From NCBI GenBank assembly GCA_005281725.1, contig SSBO01000012.1, positions 7,322,607 to 7,386,606 on the forward strand: a stretch of 64,000 nucleotides of DNA, in the 5' to 3' direction. This document shows, piece after piece, positions 22,944-35,428 of the stretch (positions are counted from its first letter, which is position 1; each line of letters opens with the position of its first letter). The translations under genes were made by a program, and so were the position numbers. Source of the stretch: Wuchereria bancrofti. Lineage: Eukaryota > Nematoda > Chromadorea > Rhabditida > Onchocercidae. Under the pieces are notes generated by a model. The model did no database searches. It was given only the letters and a program-made list of their open reading frames with translations, and was not told the DNA's origin.

Positions 22944-25900
22944 TTAAGAATCAACTGAAAGGCAGAGGAATGTGAAATTGAGTCTGACCAAGAATGGATG
23001 ATTTCAGATATTGGTTAAGAAAACCTTCTTGCAATGATTAGAGAGTGAAAATGCAACAGGGTAGAACTGATTTTTGTTTCTTTATTGTTCATCTTTATTA
23101 ATCTAAATATATATGACAACGAAATTTTTATCCTGGCCGTCTTCACAGCTCTTAAACAGTTAAACTTCATGCTTCATGAATGACCGACTCTTCACATGTC
23201 TATTATTGTTGAGCTAAATGAGGAGGGCTTTGTTATTTAGTGGTAATATATGATTTTGGAGTCTTTCGATGTTGATTTTTTTCGCAAGTTATGAAGCTAA
23301 TATCGCATTTCACATACAACCATCAGAAAAGAAATCGAGTATTAAATGTTACTTTCAGTAGAATTAATTTTAAGATGAAACATTTACTCGAGGGATTGTT
23401 GGATAGCTAGTATGATCTTTTATTGTTACATTGTTATATTGATATGATCTTTGTTGTTACAAATAATCACTGCTTGTCTACAAAAATATATTCCTTGTTT
23501 ACTTTAGTTTTTTCGTGAAGCAATATCACTAGTTTACTGCTTATTTCATTATCTATATTATCATCTATGGCTTGTATGTTCTACGGGTAATATTTCTTGT
23601 AGTAATATATGGGATGATAATGAAATTCTGTAACAATATTTGTAGTGTAATCATCTTGTTTGGCAAAGTTGTTACCTTTTAATAATTAAATTTGTAGCGT
23701 AATCATAATACTTATGCATTTGATATCACCATTTTACTAATTTATAATGCAGTATATAGAAAACTGTATGAGCACCCTGTAGGAAGTATACATTTTTTTT
23801 AAAGCCATTGTATTGCGCTATCGCTAAAAACGAATATAAAAAATCAATTCAGATTTTTTGGTTATGTCATATTGTTGAGAATGACATATTCATTGCTTAA
23901 AAAATATATTATCCCTGATAGTATGTCGTTTCAGCCAAAATATGTCAGAAAACATGACTATTTGCCTCTTCATGATGTTTCTAAATATTATATAAAAAAG
24001 TATAAATATTTTTGGACAAATAGATCATTATCCAATTAATCCTTGATTATTTAAACTTGTACCTACCATTCAATTATTTTTCATAGCAGAAGAAGCAGAA
24101 GTGCAAAACAAAACTTCAAGTATTTTGAATCACTTAATTTGTTGTATAAAGAAGCAAAAAATGGGATCGAAATTTTCACAACGTTTAAATTATGCAACAA
24201 CAGTCTTGTTACGTTTAGCAAACGTAATCCTTTTATATATGATTACATTATGAGCTTTAGATGACAAAAAGTGCTCATCCAATAAGTAATTAACACCTCG
24301 TTTTATATATCGTCTAATTCTTAGATTAATTAATTATTAGAATGACAGATTGATGTGTAATAAAACAGATTTTTGTTGCTTCCGTATGGTAATAGCAGTA
24401 AGTTCAAATAACTATCTGAAATCTTTCAACCTGATTCTACTCCATCCATTCTAATTTAAAAATAACTGCTTTAACATAACCTATTTCTTCTCTACCTTAT
24501 TTTCCTTTTTTCTCCATCTTAGCTGCTATTCCTGTATATTTCTGAAAGAATTACGAATGAAATTAACTAGTTTGAGGTATCCAGATGACAGTAAAGAAAT
24601 AATGGCTCCATACTTAATGGTTCTTTCTTCCTAATTTTCAAAAATGATAAAATTGAATTTCAACATTTCTCAATTAATTGAAAATCTTTGAGTTAATACT
24701 TTTTGTAACTTTCAACCAAATTTGTAAATTGTTCAATCAAAAATAATTTATTAGTGGGCGAGAAATAAATGCCGCTAATGAATATAATCTTAGATGATAA
24801 GAATAAGAATTTTCTATGAACACTAAAATAGGCTGCCTAATTTAGTCTTTAAAATTACTCGAGTTTTATTTATAGGTATTTAATAAACAAGTTTGATGAA
24901 TAGCGTTTAGTTTCAGTGATGTAATAAAAGAGTAGAAGAGATAGAAGAAAAAAGGGCATTTGAATCACATTAATTAGTGATAATGTTTTTCATTGAAATT
25001 TAAGATTCCCATTATCTTCCTTATTCTTCCCCTCCTCCTGAAAAGTTTGTAATACGCAAATGGTAATCTCGTTATTTTGCTCATTTTAAATTTTATGGAA
25101 AAAAAAGACTAATTTTATCAATCTACTAGAAGAGGAAAGTACTTACAATAAGTAACTATCAGAAGTACTAACTCTGCAGATTTCTCAACTTTTTCCTCAT
25201 CCCACAAATCATATTCAAAAATCAAAGAATTTTAACGCTCTTTTTTAATCCGTCTAATGTTTTCCTGTCACAAACTAATATATATTTATAAATTTTGGTA
25301 ATATGTGCCCAAAAATCTATTATTTTTGATTTATCAGAAGAAAAATAAAATAGAATAAGTCTGAAAACATTGTCAAAGAAGACTTTTCAACAAAATGAAT
25401 GGATTTTTTGAGTGTTAAGTGTTCAAAATTTCATGTATAATAAAAGATGTAAGAGATATGCTTGATCGACCACATTTGGTTTCACAGTGATAAAATAAGG
25501 ATTGGAGAATAGTAAAACGATAAAAAAAATTTCTATTTGAAAGAAATAACGATACTTTTTGAGAAAAAATGGCATCTGTTTTCTCATATTTATATGCTTA
25601 CCCCTAACTGCAGATTTATCAGCCAAGGTTAATGTCAGCAGTTAGTTATGCAATTTTTAATTGTTTCTGCTTTTTTACTGCGATGTCAGTCAACAAGATT
25701 GTAATAGTTACCATCTATCCAATTAGCATTAGTAGTTAGTTGATCAACTGTATCTGGATCATCATTTCATCGAACTAGACAATTTATGAGCAGCATAACT
25801 AGGACTTGGGTCATAATCGTTCTAGGATCATTTCAATCTTATCTCCTAACTGACTTGTTCACTTCCAATTTCACCTACAGTTTTCCTTTTTGATCAAGTT

Positions 25901-26002
25901 CCTTAACGTAACTAATGATACTATTTGTTCAAAATGGAGAATATTATGATTGTTTGCACACATTTCTATCTGTATTCTTTTGTTATGTCTTGTTCAGCTA
26001 TT

Positions 26003-26342
26003 TTACAGCAGAGGAAATTCGTTTTCCCTGAATTCATTTTGGGGATTATTTACAAAAATTGCTAATGATAATAGTGGCTGGCGGCAGCGTGTATTAATAA
26101 CCGACGCTGTGCATTTTCCATTTCCTGCTTCCCATTCTTTAAATGCAGCGGCGCCCCAAAAATCAACCATTTCTGTTGTTGCATTTAGGAAGCCACAAAA
26201 TTTCGGCTGTAATTTTAGCAGTCTAGGCAATTCATATTGCTGCCGTACAGTTAACAGTTTACTATTCAGAACAGTAGCACGGATCAGAGGATATAATGTT
26301 GTTATCCCTTCGATAAACCAGTTCAACAAGACAAGAGTTTGA
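26003..26342. other. G+C-richer patch open on both strands
   Basis: A minus-strand frame of 108 codons starts at ATG 26329 and runs to 26003. It includes LKLQPKFCGFLNATTEMVDF and AAAFKEWEAGNGK. The plus strand over the same bases is also open (ITDAVHFPFPASHSLNA), without an ATG in its frame. Composition differs from the surroundings, with fewer A/T runs. No splice pattern or known family was recognised. It could be a short unknown gene on either strand, a relic, or DNA with few stops by chance. Confidence 0.25.
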
Positions 26343-27477
26343 ATGATTAAGCCTTTATCATACTGTAAAAATTTTCAAAACGATTCGTAAATCGTTTCCC
26401 GTTGTAGAAAAGAGGAATCTCAAATTGATTGTTGATGCCTTTGACGAATTTGTTTGTATTGCTGCGTTTGGTTTAATCTATGGAAACAATCCTTATCATT
26501 GACATTAAATCATATCAGCTATAACTGATATGTGCACTCCTATCTATCGTTTGAACAGTAGTCCTGAGTTATCAACCACATAACAGACGAACAAACAAAC
26601 AGACATACAATACAAGAAAGCATATCAGTTTCTATCAAATTAATTGATTTCCATTACTAATATCATTTGGTATCGCAATGATTCTATCACTTAATATTCA
26701 TTTTTTTCACTTCCTTGGCAGGGTGCATTTTAGAGGTCTCTTCTCTCTCCTTCTTTTTTAATTAGAATCACTTTACTTAAATTTTGAGTCATTGATTCTT
26801 ACCCGAAATCATTTACTATTTCAGAATTATGATTTATATCTTCATATCAAACCGCTTCTCCTCTAATTCTCTTACTAACGGTGTTATCACAACCTTCATC
26901 TCTTCTTGATCTATTTGGTTCAGATTCCTAAATTCATATTACATATTTCGGAATTATGATTTATAGATATTTTTTGACTTACTATGAGTTAGCTTTTCTA
27001 AGCTTAGTGGGACAGTGGTTAGTTATAGCCATAATCCAATATATGCGATGACAGCCTTTTTGGGGAAGCACAATGGTTATTTCTTTTGAGGCACTGATCT
27101 TCGTTACTGTGGCTTGGCTGTTTATTTCCATATTTTTAATGAAATTAAATAAAACCTAAAATAGGATGATACAAGAAGTTTCCTTAGTTTAGTTAACATT
27201 GTTAAATATTCCTCAACTTCACGAATTATATCAAAAGCCAGATTTGTTGATGAATATTTTATGATGTTACTTACCCCGAACAAACTTTAATCTGGAATTT
27301 ATAATCTCATCGTAATAAGCACAGCAGCTCAGTGTAAGTAATTTCGTTCTTAATATTCCAACGAAATCTATTACATCTCGTCTGAATATTCTCAACTGTT
27401 CATCTGCAAATTGACTTCTAAACAGATAATTTTATTGTCCATTAAAGATAAAAATTCAGTACGTATAAAAGGAGTAG

Positions 27478-30400
27478 ATGGATTTCAATTATTGGGAAAG
27501 TCATAAAATGGAAAAACCTATGGAATTCGATGAACTGACAAGTGTCTTTATGCCTACTCCACAATATCATCAATCATCCAGGTAAAAAACTCAATTTTGA
27601 ATTCGGCAGCAATTCTGAAAATTTAGGACTCGAACCTATAAGAATTAAGTATTAATTAATTTGTTTACTTTTGATTTATTAGGATACCGAGCTTCAAAAT
27701 TTACAAAATTTGGAATTTGAGTGAAATATGAAAAATGCAGTATGAAATAAAGTGGTTGATTGTTTGGTAAAACTGCTGATGAGCTAGTTTTATGGGACAA
27801 ACACAGTCTTTAATTAAGATAGTGTCAGTTTTATTCAGTGAAATTTAATTAATCAAAGAAGAAGAATGAAAGAAAGGAAGGACGAGAATAGGGAAGTGAT
27901 GAAAGGATGCTGTGGCGTCCTTTTATCAGTACCTTTACTGGTCCTGTGGCGACAGATTTTTTTTTTCTTTTTTTTGTTAGCACGTTCGTCATCAGCTCAC
28001 TTTCATCGGTCTCTTTTATGCACTTTATTACTTCTAAATATTTTGAAATTCATTTAATCTATGCTGTGCTTCAACTTTTATTTCGTGTGAAAAATATTGC
28101 GAATTTGATTGCATTATTATATCGTCGTTTGTGCTCCTTTCTGTTTACGTTAAGGGCCAATTAACTGTTAACAGGATTGTACAGATTATAGCAATCTTAA
28201 CTGTTGCAACAAACAGATGAACATTCGAAAGCATTCATCTAATGACACTTTTTACAAGCAGATGTTGGTTGCTTCATTCTTTCTCATTTAACCTTAATTT
28301 TTTCTAAAATATTTTTCTGGATTTAGACTTTATGGAATTTTTACAACAATGAAAAAATTTTTCTCTAGAAAGATCGAAAAAATTACTTGAGAAAATTTCA
28401 AACTTTCTCCACTATTTTTCGATATGTAAGGTCCTCTATATTGCTTTTGACAGTACTACCCTTCGTAGAGATGAAAACATAAATAAATAAATAAGAATAT
28501 TCGTTAGAAAAATGTAAATCTACCTTATGTGAATTCTTGGCTGATTTACTCATCATGAATTAAGCAACCTACTCCAATTTGTTTTTTGACAAAAAGATTG
28601 CGATGATATTACTTCGCACTTTATTTGTCACCTTCTTGCATGCAATAAAATGAAATGCTTTATTTATGCTTTATAGTAAATTTATCTCACGATTACATGA
28701 GTTTTTCTTCTTGTCCTTAGTGCAATAACCTAATTGAAGGTAGATTAGAAAGATCAACAGCCGAAATTTATGGTCGAAAAACTTCTAGGTGGCAATATTA
28801 CATTGAAAGAACAAAATTTTTCATTGGTCGGTAATATCTATACAGTTGGTTACAAAGCTAATAAATAGTGTTAACAATTTTTATTTATCAATTGTGTTGA
28901 ATAGAAACAATTTTATGCAAATAGATTTAACAAGCAGTACATTTCTTCCTGTACTTCCGCTTTTCAATGTGGCCTTCTAAAATCAAATATTAAAATTAGT
29001 TGTGCCCATCTAGTAGTCCATTCAGCTTTCATTAATCCTAAACTGGCGCTTTCTGCTAAATTAACCTTGCAGTTAAAAAAAAAGTCTTGCAGTTGAAAGC
29101 TCTAATTTGAATCAAAATAGAACTAGGAGGATTAGTTCTATATCACAGAAAGAGTGGAGTAGAGTTAGAGAGATTCTTCATTAGTCGTTTGACAGTTTGC
29201 GTGTTGTATTTTATTGACACTATAATTGTTCAATATCTCCACAGAGATATCAGTTAGGAGGAAAATTTATTTTTGAAAAATCTATTGTAAAATAAACTGT
29301 CATAAAACGGAAATTTGTAAATTTACGGCACTTCGATGAGAGTGTTTTAATTTACTTGCTGCCAACATTTTATTACCGTGTACAAGCCGATAGATTCTAG
29401 ATGGCGCAAATCATCGATATCCTAACCGATGATTTGATGAAGAGAAACTAGAAGCATCTTGTGGGTGAATTGCTTTCGATGGATCCATCTAGATTTATTA
29501 AATGTACTTAGAAAGACATGTATCTCTCTGTGTGGTTTATACAAATAGATGAGTTAAATATGAGTAATAATGACTATGGTTTATGCGCCATGTTCAGTTC
29601 GTACTTTCTGCTTTTTTCTTCATCTGAAATGTATCAGACTGTATGCTGCTGTACATATTTATGGTTTGATGAACCAAATTTATTATCGATATATTCAGCT
29701 TAGCTGTTGTAGATAAAACAGGTTTTTATGAACAGGAGAGGAATTTATAATCTAATAAAATTATTGTCAGGATAGGACTTGCCATTTCATACATTTTCAA
29801 TTTTGAACTTAGAGTAAATTATAGCTTCAATCAAAACAAAAGAACATCATAGAAGAAAAATAAACATTAGTTATCATTTATTTGATTAAATATGATTTGA
29901 ATAAAAATAGAGCTAGCGCTATATCGCAGAAAGAGTTGAGCAGTTGCTAGAGTGATTTTTCATAATTTCTTAGTTACGTGCTCTTATGTTTATGTTTATG
30001 GTTGGCTAAGGATTTCTTACAGCACTAATATCAGAAATTCAGATAGTCTGCATCATTCAATTCGTCATGTGTCATCTAGACAAAGGAGAAGGATAGACAA
30101 CGTTATGGAACACATTGATGGTTCTTAAAAACACTTAAGTATGCATGCACATACAAAATTCTGAGACAATAATGCATTAGTAGCAGACTGAAGTTGACTG
30201 GTACTATCAATAATAGCTGCTACAGAAGCTTGATGGATCATCGAGCTATACATCAATCAAGCAGGTACCTCCTTCCAAACTAAAATTTCACTTTGTTGCT
30301 TCATCAGTATTTATCGAAAAGTGGGATCGTTGATAATAACAAAATAATGATCTGTTCGTCATTCATACATATTGAGTAAGTGCATACATATACAATTATA

Positions 30401-33400
30401 TAGGTTAGATTATCGATGGTCCAGTGTTTAAAATCATTTTTTTTTTTTTTTTTTGTATTTTAAACTTTGGTTCGAATCATCAGCTTATCATCGGCTAAAG
30501 CAATTTCGCGATTGGGAAAAGTTTCTAGGACTACTTTTGCCTGGATACTATTCAAAACTGTGATAACTTTCATATCATGACACAATGTCTATAAGATTCC
30601 TGGACATTCAGAAGGAAAACTGAAATAAGGAAGTTAAAAAGAAACATAAAGTTAAATTGAATCCTGCTGTGTATTTGTCGCCTTGAAGAATAATTGATTC
30701 ATTTTCCTTAAAAGTTTAACTATCAAGGAAAAGTGGATCGCTTGCTTTCCCCCTTTTTTTCGTTTTTGCTCTTATATTTATAAATAAAAAAAGAGAATTT
30801 TTGAAAAATTGTCACTTTCCTATTATTATCTTATAAATGAAAGCAGTATAATTCTATCATTTCAAATTACTTTTAAATGAACAGTTACATATTGGGAAAA
30901 TTCGTCGCATATCTGTTAGAAAGATATAATTCTAAAGATAAACATGCAGTTCCATCTATCCGATACTGATCCTCAGCAACTGTTTTATAACCTGAAGTGA
31001 TAATATTTGTGAAATAACAACTGCATGAATAACATTTCCTTAATTTATTTATCGAAAATTTGGGCTAATAACTTAATATCCTTCACTATTCCTTCACATG
31101 CATAATTGAATTCCTTTCGTTTGCTTTTAAAATTAACACTGCAATTGCAAAGCTTGTTTATATTTGTGGTGTCAATTTTTGTATTGTTGAAAAATTCCTG
31201 CATTGTTTAGAAAAAAAATTCCTTTAAGGGCTATGTTGATGCCACACATAATCTTCAAGTGTTAAGCAAAGAATAATAACTTGAACAATTTCAAGATCAT
31301 TTTTATGAGTAAGAGGCTTATTTGGATGATTCAGAATAATTTGATCCATTTAAAAGCATCATTTGAATAAAGCAGAAAGGTTTTAACATAAAATGGCTAT
31401 GAAAAAACATAACTAATTCAACAGGTTCACAAATCTGTTAAAGCTTATATACATATAGATAGATATAGGTTTGGGTACATGTTAGAATGTAAAACCGTTA
31501 GAAATTACTCGGTTTGCTGATTTAAAAAGTTATAAGTTTTCACTTTGCAGAATGCCGATGATTAGTGAGGTGATGCTCGGAGTCAGTACAATCAGCGCGC
31601 ATTCCTCTTACGATATCAAGGATAAGCTTACTGGTATCATTTCACTTTTGTTTCTTTCAGCATTTAATCTTCTTTCGTTAAGCTACAGTTCTTTAATCGT
31701 TTTCATAAAAACACACATAGTTGTAACCGTTACTACAGATAACAATGCAATGTGCGCAGTTTGCGGTGATGGTCATGCGAAGTTGCACTATGGTATCTTG
31801 GCTTGTTATGGATGTAAAGGATTCTTCCGACGAACACTCACTGGAAAATATCGATATGCATGCAGATTTAGCAATAACTGCATCGTTGATAAATGTCAAT
31901 TACTGTTGAGCTTATGATTATAAAAAAAAAGTGTAGAAATGTAGGAGAATATGATACAGTAGATGCAGATATATGATTTTCATTGCTGTCGGGCATCTGA
32001 GAAAATGCTTTTGTGTTTAGTTTTCAAGAAATTTAGAAAAGATATAGAACGCTTCTAACAGTAGTGATGGAAGGAAACACGGTGAAATCAATTTTTTTCG
32101 CATTTTCTTCATGAATCAAAGGAATTGCAAAGTGGTTTGAAAGTAGTAACATGAGTTTCCTGTAGAAAACCCAGGTAGCACACGATTGAACAGCAGTGGA
32201 AAACTGACCGCCCTGAATGATCGAATAATTCCGGTGGAATTGCATGAAATGTGCCTCTAGATGTAAGAAGGCAAATCTGCCGTCAAACTTCTTTATTAAT
32301 ACATTTCATTCGATACGTTTCAGCTACCCTTAATATAGATATTGCAACAAATTTCAATCTGTTTGCTTAAATTGTTGGACACAGTTGTATGACAGCAATA
32401 AGATGTATATGACGTACATAATTTGTGCTTGCAATATTTCCATACTGATCTATAGAAGGTCATTTAGATCAGAGAAACAGTTGTCGCTACTGTCGTTTTC
32501 AGCGGTGCTTAGAAGTTGGGATGGATCCGAAAGGTATTCTTGCTATAAAATAATTTCTGTAACAGAGATTTTTCAGCTCGTTTTAGATGCAGTTTATATT
32601 GACTTTTTTGAATTACAATAAGTTATAAAAAAAAGAGGTTTAATAATGTTAAAAAGTTGACATAAACTTGTTACTCATTGCAATCATTTGTGAAAAATGA
32701 TCTTGTTAATTGAGTCCCAAGCTTTATTAAAATAATATTACAGCAGTGCGACCTGATCGTGATTTAACTGGTAGACAACGAGTTCCACGTTTGCGAAAAA
32801 GACAGATCGATGAAGAACTCATAAGCCACATGGTACATAATGTTTCAGTTTTTGTTCTTTCAAGTATCTTTATTCATTTTATTCAATTGCAATTCCTTAT
32901 ATTTTACTCGCCAGCAAAAGGCACTTATTTCTGTTAATTTCAAACTATCTAAATGATTGAAATTACTATGGTGGAAAATACGTCTTCAAATGTATTTATT
33001 TGTAATGAATATCTCTGTTGCGATGAGTCATTTTGAAAATGTCTTTTGCAAGGCTTTTTGTTAGACTGTTATAATGGACGAGTTAAATTGTTCAAGTTTT
33101 TTCTAGGTGCATCAAATAATGAGTACCTTTACTTTGATGCTCATCTTTTAGCATAATGTTGGTAGTAATTTTTTTCAAATGCGATTGCAAGATGATGAGT
33201 GGTCACACAAACTACCGGTGGAATCACGTGTACTGCTAATGCAATTGATGAATATTGAGTGGAAAATTGTTAAAGCAGATGAAACATTATGCACAAGGAA
33301 TGGTACTAAGCATTCATCCAAGACCGTTTCTCTTCGGGAACTTTTTGAACACAGACCAATTCTAGATGGCCGATCAACTAAGGTAACGCATATTTTTGGC

Positions 33401-35428
33401 TTTTAAATATCCATAGAAAACGCTACTAAATAAAAAAACTAGATGTTACAATTTTGCTAGCCACACTCTTCTCTATGCTATAGACGAGGTAACGCATTGC
33501 TCTTTCGTATTAAAATCCTTATTTCCCTTCCAGGGTTTTTTGTTGGGCTGTTATATAGGATGAATTAAGTTTTAAATTTTTCCTGGTTCATCAAATAGGG
33601 GCTTTTACATTAGTGCTCATCTTTTGACATAACGCTGGTACTAATTTTTTTCAAATGTAGAAAGACAGATATTATTACTAAATTATATATACAAGAATGT
33701 TAATGACTGCATTAAACTGAAATGAAATCCATCACGCTCCGTATTATAGATTCTATACGAACCATACCGGATGGCTCAACTCGATGAACTACCTCAGATT
33801 GCTCATCGCAGAGCGATGACTGCCGTCGATTGGGTTGATTCACTGGCCGAACTAGCTGATATTACTGATAGAGAAGATAAGGTACACATTCAATATGGAT
33901 TAGTTGATTCTTCTAGTTAGAACGTTATTATCGCTCGTCGCAAATCCAGACGATGTTAAGAACTAAACTACGGAGAAATAATTTTATCTAATTCCATCTT
34001 ATCAAAATCGTGAAAAATATTCTTTCTTTTAATTATGGACCAGGTTCTACGATTTCAATCAGATTAGTATCAAGAACACCAGCCTAATTTTTAGGTCGCT
34101 CTTGTAAAGTCATGCTATTCACCTCTGAATATATTCAATTTTTCAATAAAAACCGCTCAAAGCACTGATAACCCCGATATATTATGCTTATACGGTTTTT
34201 CATATGTACCAAGGAATCTTCCACTCGAATTTACCCAAGCAAAGTGATGTCCTCACTAACTGTCACATCATTTAAATTTTCTTGTTCTTTTCTTTAAATA
34301 TCGCTTGCTGTTCAAAGTGTTGTTTTTCTTACTTTGTAAGAGATGGTGTGTAATAATGAACTGTAAGATGCTATTTATATAAGATCGTTTCAGTCAGCTG
34401 CCTGACGACCTAGTCAATAGAACGTTAAACGAACTAGTAATCCCTTTGAGGAAGCTGAAATTGAAGGACGAAGAAGTAGTACCACTCAAAGCAGTAATAA
34501 TTTTAAATCCGAGTATGTTTTTTTGATATAATTTGTTATATACTGTCGTGATATTTCTGGATCAGTTCTCGATATTTTCATGATGCAAAAGATTTCTAGA
34601 TGCGAAAGATTTATCGGTGCCCGCACAGCAAGTTGTATCAGATCTTCGGGACCGTGTCCAAGAAGTGCTATTTGATGTTATCAAAGAGTTAAATCCCACC
34701 TATGCTGCTACTGCACGGTTTGGCAACCTCCTTTTGTTAATACCTACAATCATGGTACGAATATTGGTTTCACTAATGATATTCTTTTGAAACTACTTAT
34801 TTTATTGTCATGAAATTAAATAAGGAGTAAACGCAGTTTGGTTTTTCTTGGGAAATTTTTTTAAGAACGCTTCTTCATTGAAAAGGGAACAATGTGGAGT
34901 AGAACCCAACCTAAATAATGCTTACAGATGCTGTCACGGACGGTGAGTGAGGATTCGCAATTCGTACAAGCTTTAGAAAGAGGTGAGAAAGAGGACAATC
35001 TACTCAATGAAATGTTTGGTGATATGTATGCCAAACTAGACAATCCAGTAACCTCGACATCCTCACCACCGATGCTTGGAAACCCGGCTGAAATATCGTT
35101 AAAAGTTTGTCCTGATCAGATTACAATTTATATATGAAATAAATTGTACAACCGCTTATGAGACAATTATGTCCCAAGTAATAACTGTAATGAACTGATC
35201 AAAACTATATTACATATTTATTATAGTTTGTTGCAGTATGCCAGCTCATCACCTCGACCAACAAAAATAAATGATAATGTGGGAAATGCAGAGAAATGTA
35301 TAATGGACTCGAGCACACAAACTTATCCAGATGACAGCCTTAAAGGATCGTTATCAAGTAGCAGCCTATGCAAATCACTTACCCCTCCTAGCCATGTAAA
35401 AATTCCTTCACATCACTTTACCATGTAG
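27478..35428 (+). CDS. Nuclear hormone receptor, HNF4-like nematode NHR, 12 exons
   Basis: A ligand-type transcription factor acting in the nucleus. Exons: 27478-27581, 31551-31633, 31739-31894, 32468-32533, 32744-32832, 33152-33382, 33750-33881, 34095-34243, 34394-34512, 34600-34754, 34928-35104 and 35237-35428, about 550 residues, every junction in phase. The DNA-binding domain starts at about residue 68 (CAVCGDGHAKLHYG), with P-box CYGCKGFFRR and second finger CRFSNNCIVDK joined across a splice to NSCRYCRFQRCLEVGMDPK. The extension AVRPDRDLTGRQR is typical of HNF4-related nematode receptors. The ligand-binding domain is spread over exons 6-11: AMTAVDWVDSLAELADI, VKSCYSPLNIFNFSIKTAQ, LCLYGFSYVPRNLPLEF, RFGNLLLLIPTIM, with LLNEMFGDMY as probable C-terminal activation helix. 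A Ser/Pro-rich tail follows. The first exon (34 codons plus two bases) is 4 kb upstream and is linked by phase and position, so it is the least certain part. The C4 fingers are complete, so it should bind DNA. I cannot name the exact C. elegans orthologue. Confidence 0.95.
29103..29185. repeat. Dispersed repeat, copy 1
   Basis: This block begins TTTGAATCAAAATAGAACTA and continues through TCTATATCACAGAAAGAGT and an AG-rich end before a TTCAT. It matches 29892-29972 with scattered changes and one eight-base gap. It probably belongs to an old interspersed element within the receptor intron. Confidence 0.6.
29892..29972. repeat. Dispersed repeat, copy 2
   Basis: Second copy in the same orientation, about 0.79 kb downstream: TTTGAATAAAAATAGAGCTA, then GCTATATCGCAGAAAGAGT. 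See the first copy at 29103. Confidence 0.6.
30437..30454. repeat. 18-base poly-T run
   Basis: Uninterrupted T-run inside the first intron of the receptor gene. It could be the poly-A end of an inserted retroelement in reverse orientation, but no body of such an element was recognised next to it. Confidence 0.7.
33050..33182 (+). repeat. Intron end and exon start, source copy of a local duplication
   Basis: Covers the end of the intron before receptor exon 6, its CTTTTAG acceptor (exon from 33152) and the first ten codons. It is repeated with divergence at 33532-33660. This is the working copy: its acceptor AG is intact and the frame runs on into the exon. Confidence 0.75.
33532..33660 (+). 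repeat. Damaged duplicate of the exon 6 acceptor region
   Basis: Aligns over about 130 bases with 33050-33182 (shared blocks include CATCAAATA, GTGCTCATCTTTT or its variant, and CTAATTTTTTTCAAATG). The splice acceptor CTTTTAGCAT has become CTTTTGACAT, and the codon after ATG is TAG, so it cannot serve as an exon. It lies in the intron after the real exon. A GAGGTAACGCAT at about 33486 also echoes the true donor at 33383, so the duplicated unit may be longer. Confidence 0.7.

Larger units (their letters stand above)
19561..27477. other. Gene-poor region with simple repeats
   Basis: About 7.9 kb with no gene I can support. The first 300 bases (to about 19880) hold open minus-strand frames that may be further 5' sequence of the retrotransposon. 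Simple-sequence tracts lie at 21372-21400 (TTTTC units) and about 22930-22943 (AT). A G+C-richer patch at about 26000-26340 is open on both strands. Part of this region is presumably the upstream regulatory DNA of the nuclear receptor starting at 27478. Confidence 0.45.
27582..31550 (+). other. Large first intron of the nuclear receptor gene
   Basis: About 4 kb, far longer than the gene's other introns (mostly 70-600 bases). It contains a diverged repeat pair (29103-29185 and 29892-29972) and an 18-base T-run, and no other coding region I can support. Long first introns often carry regulatory elements, but I see no specific site to name. The alternative is that 27478-27581 belongs to something else and the receptor starts at the ATG at 31552. 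Confidence 0.6.

Noticed and set aside
25950..26342. Plus-strand secreted protein with a hydrophobic N-terminus
   Set aside because: The frame has no ATG at its head. The apparent signal peptide begins at a TTG codon, and no upstream exon supplies a start.
30460..30490. GGTTCGAATC box resembling a tRNA T-loop
   Set aside because: It is preceded by an 18-base T-run and no acceptor stem, D-arm or anticodon arm can be drawn around it.
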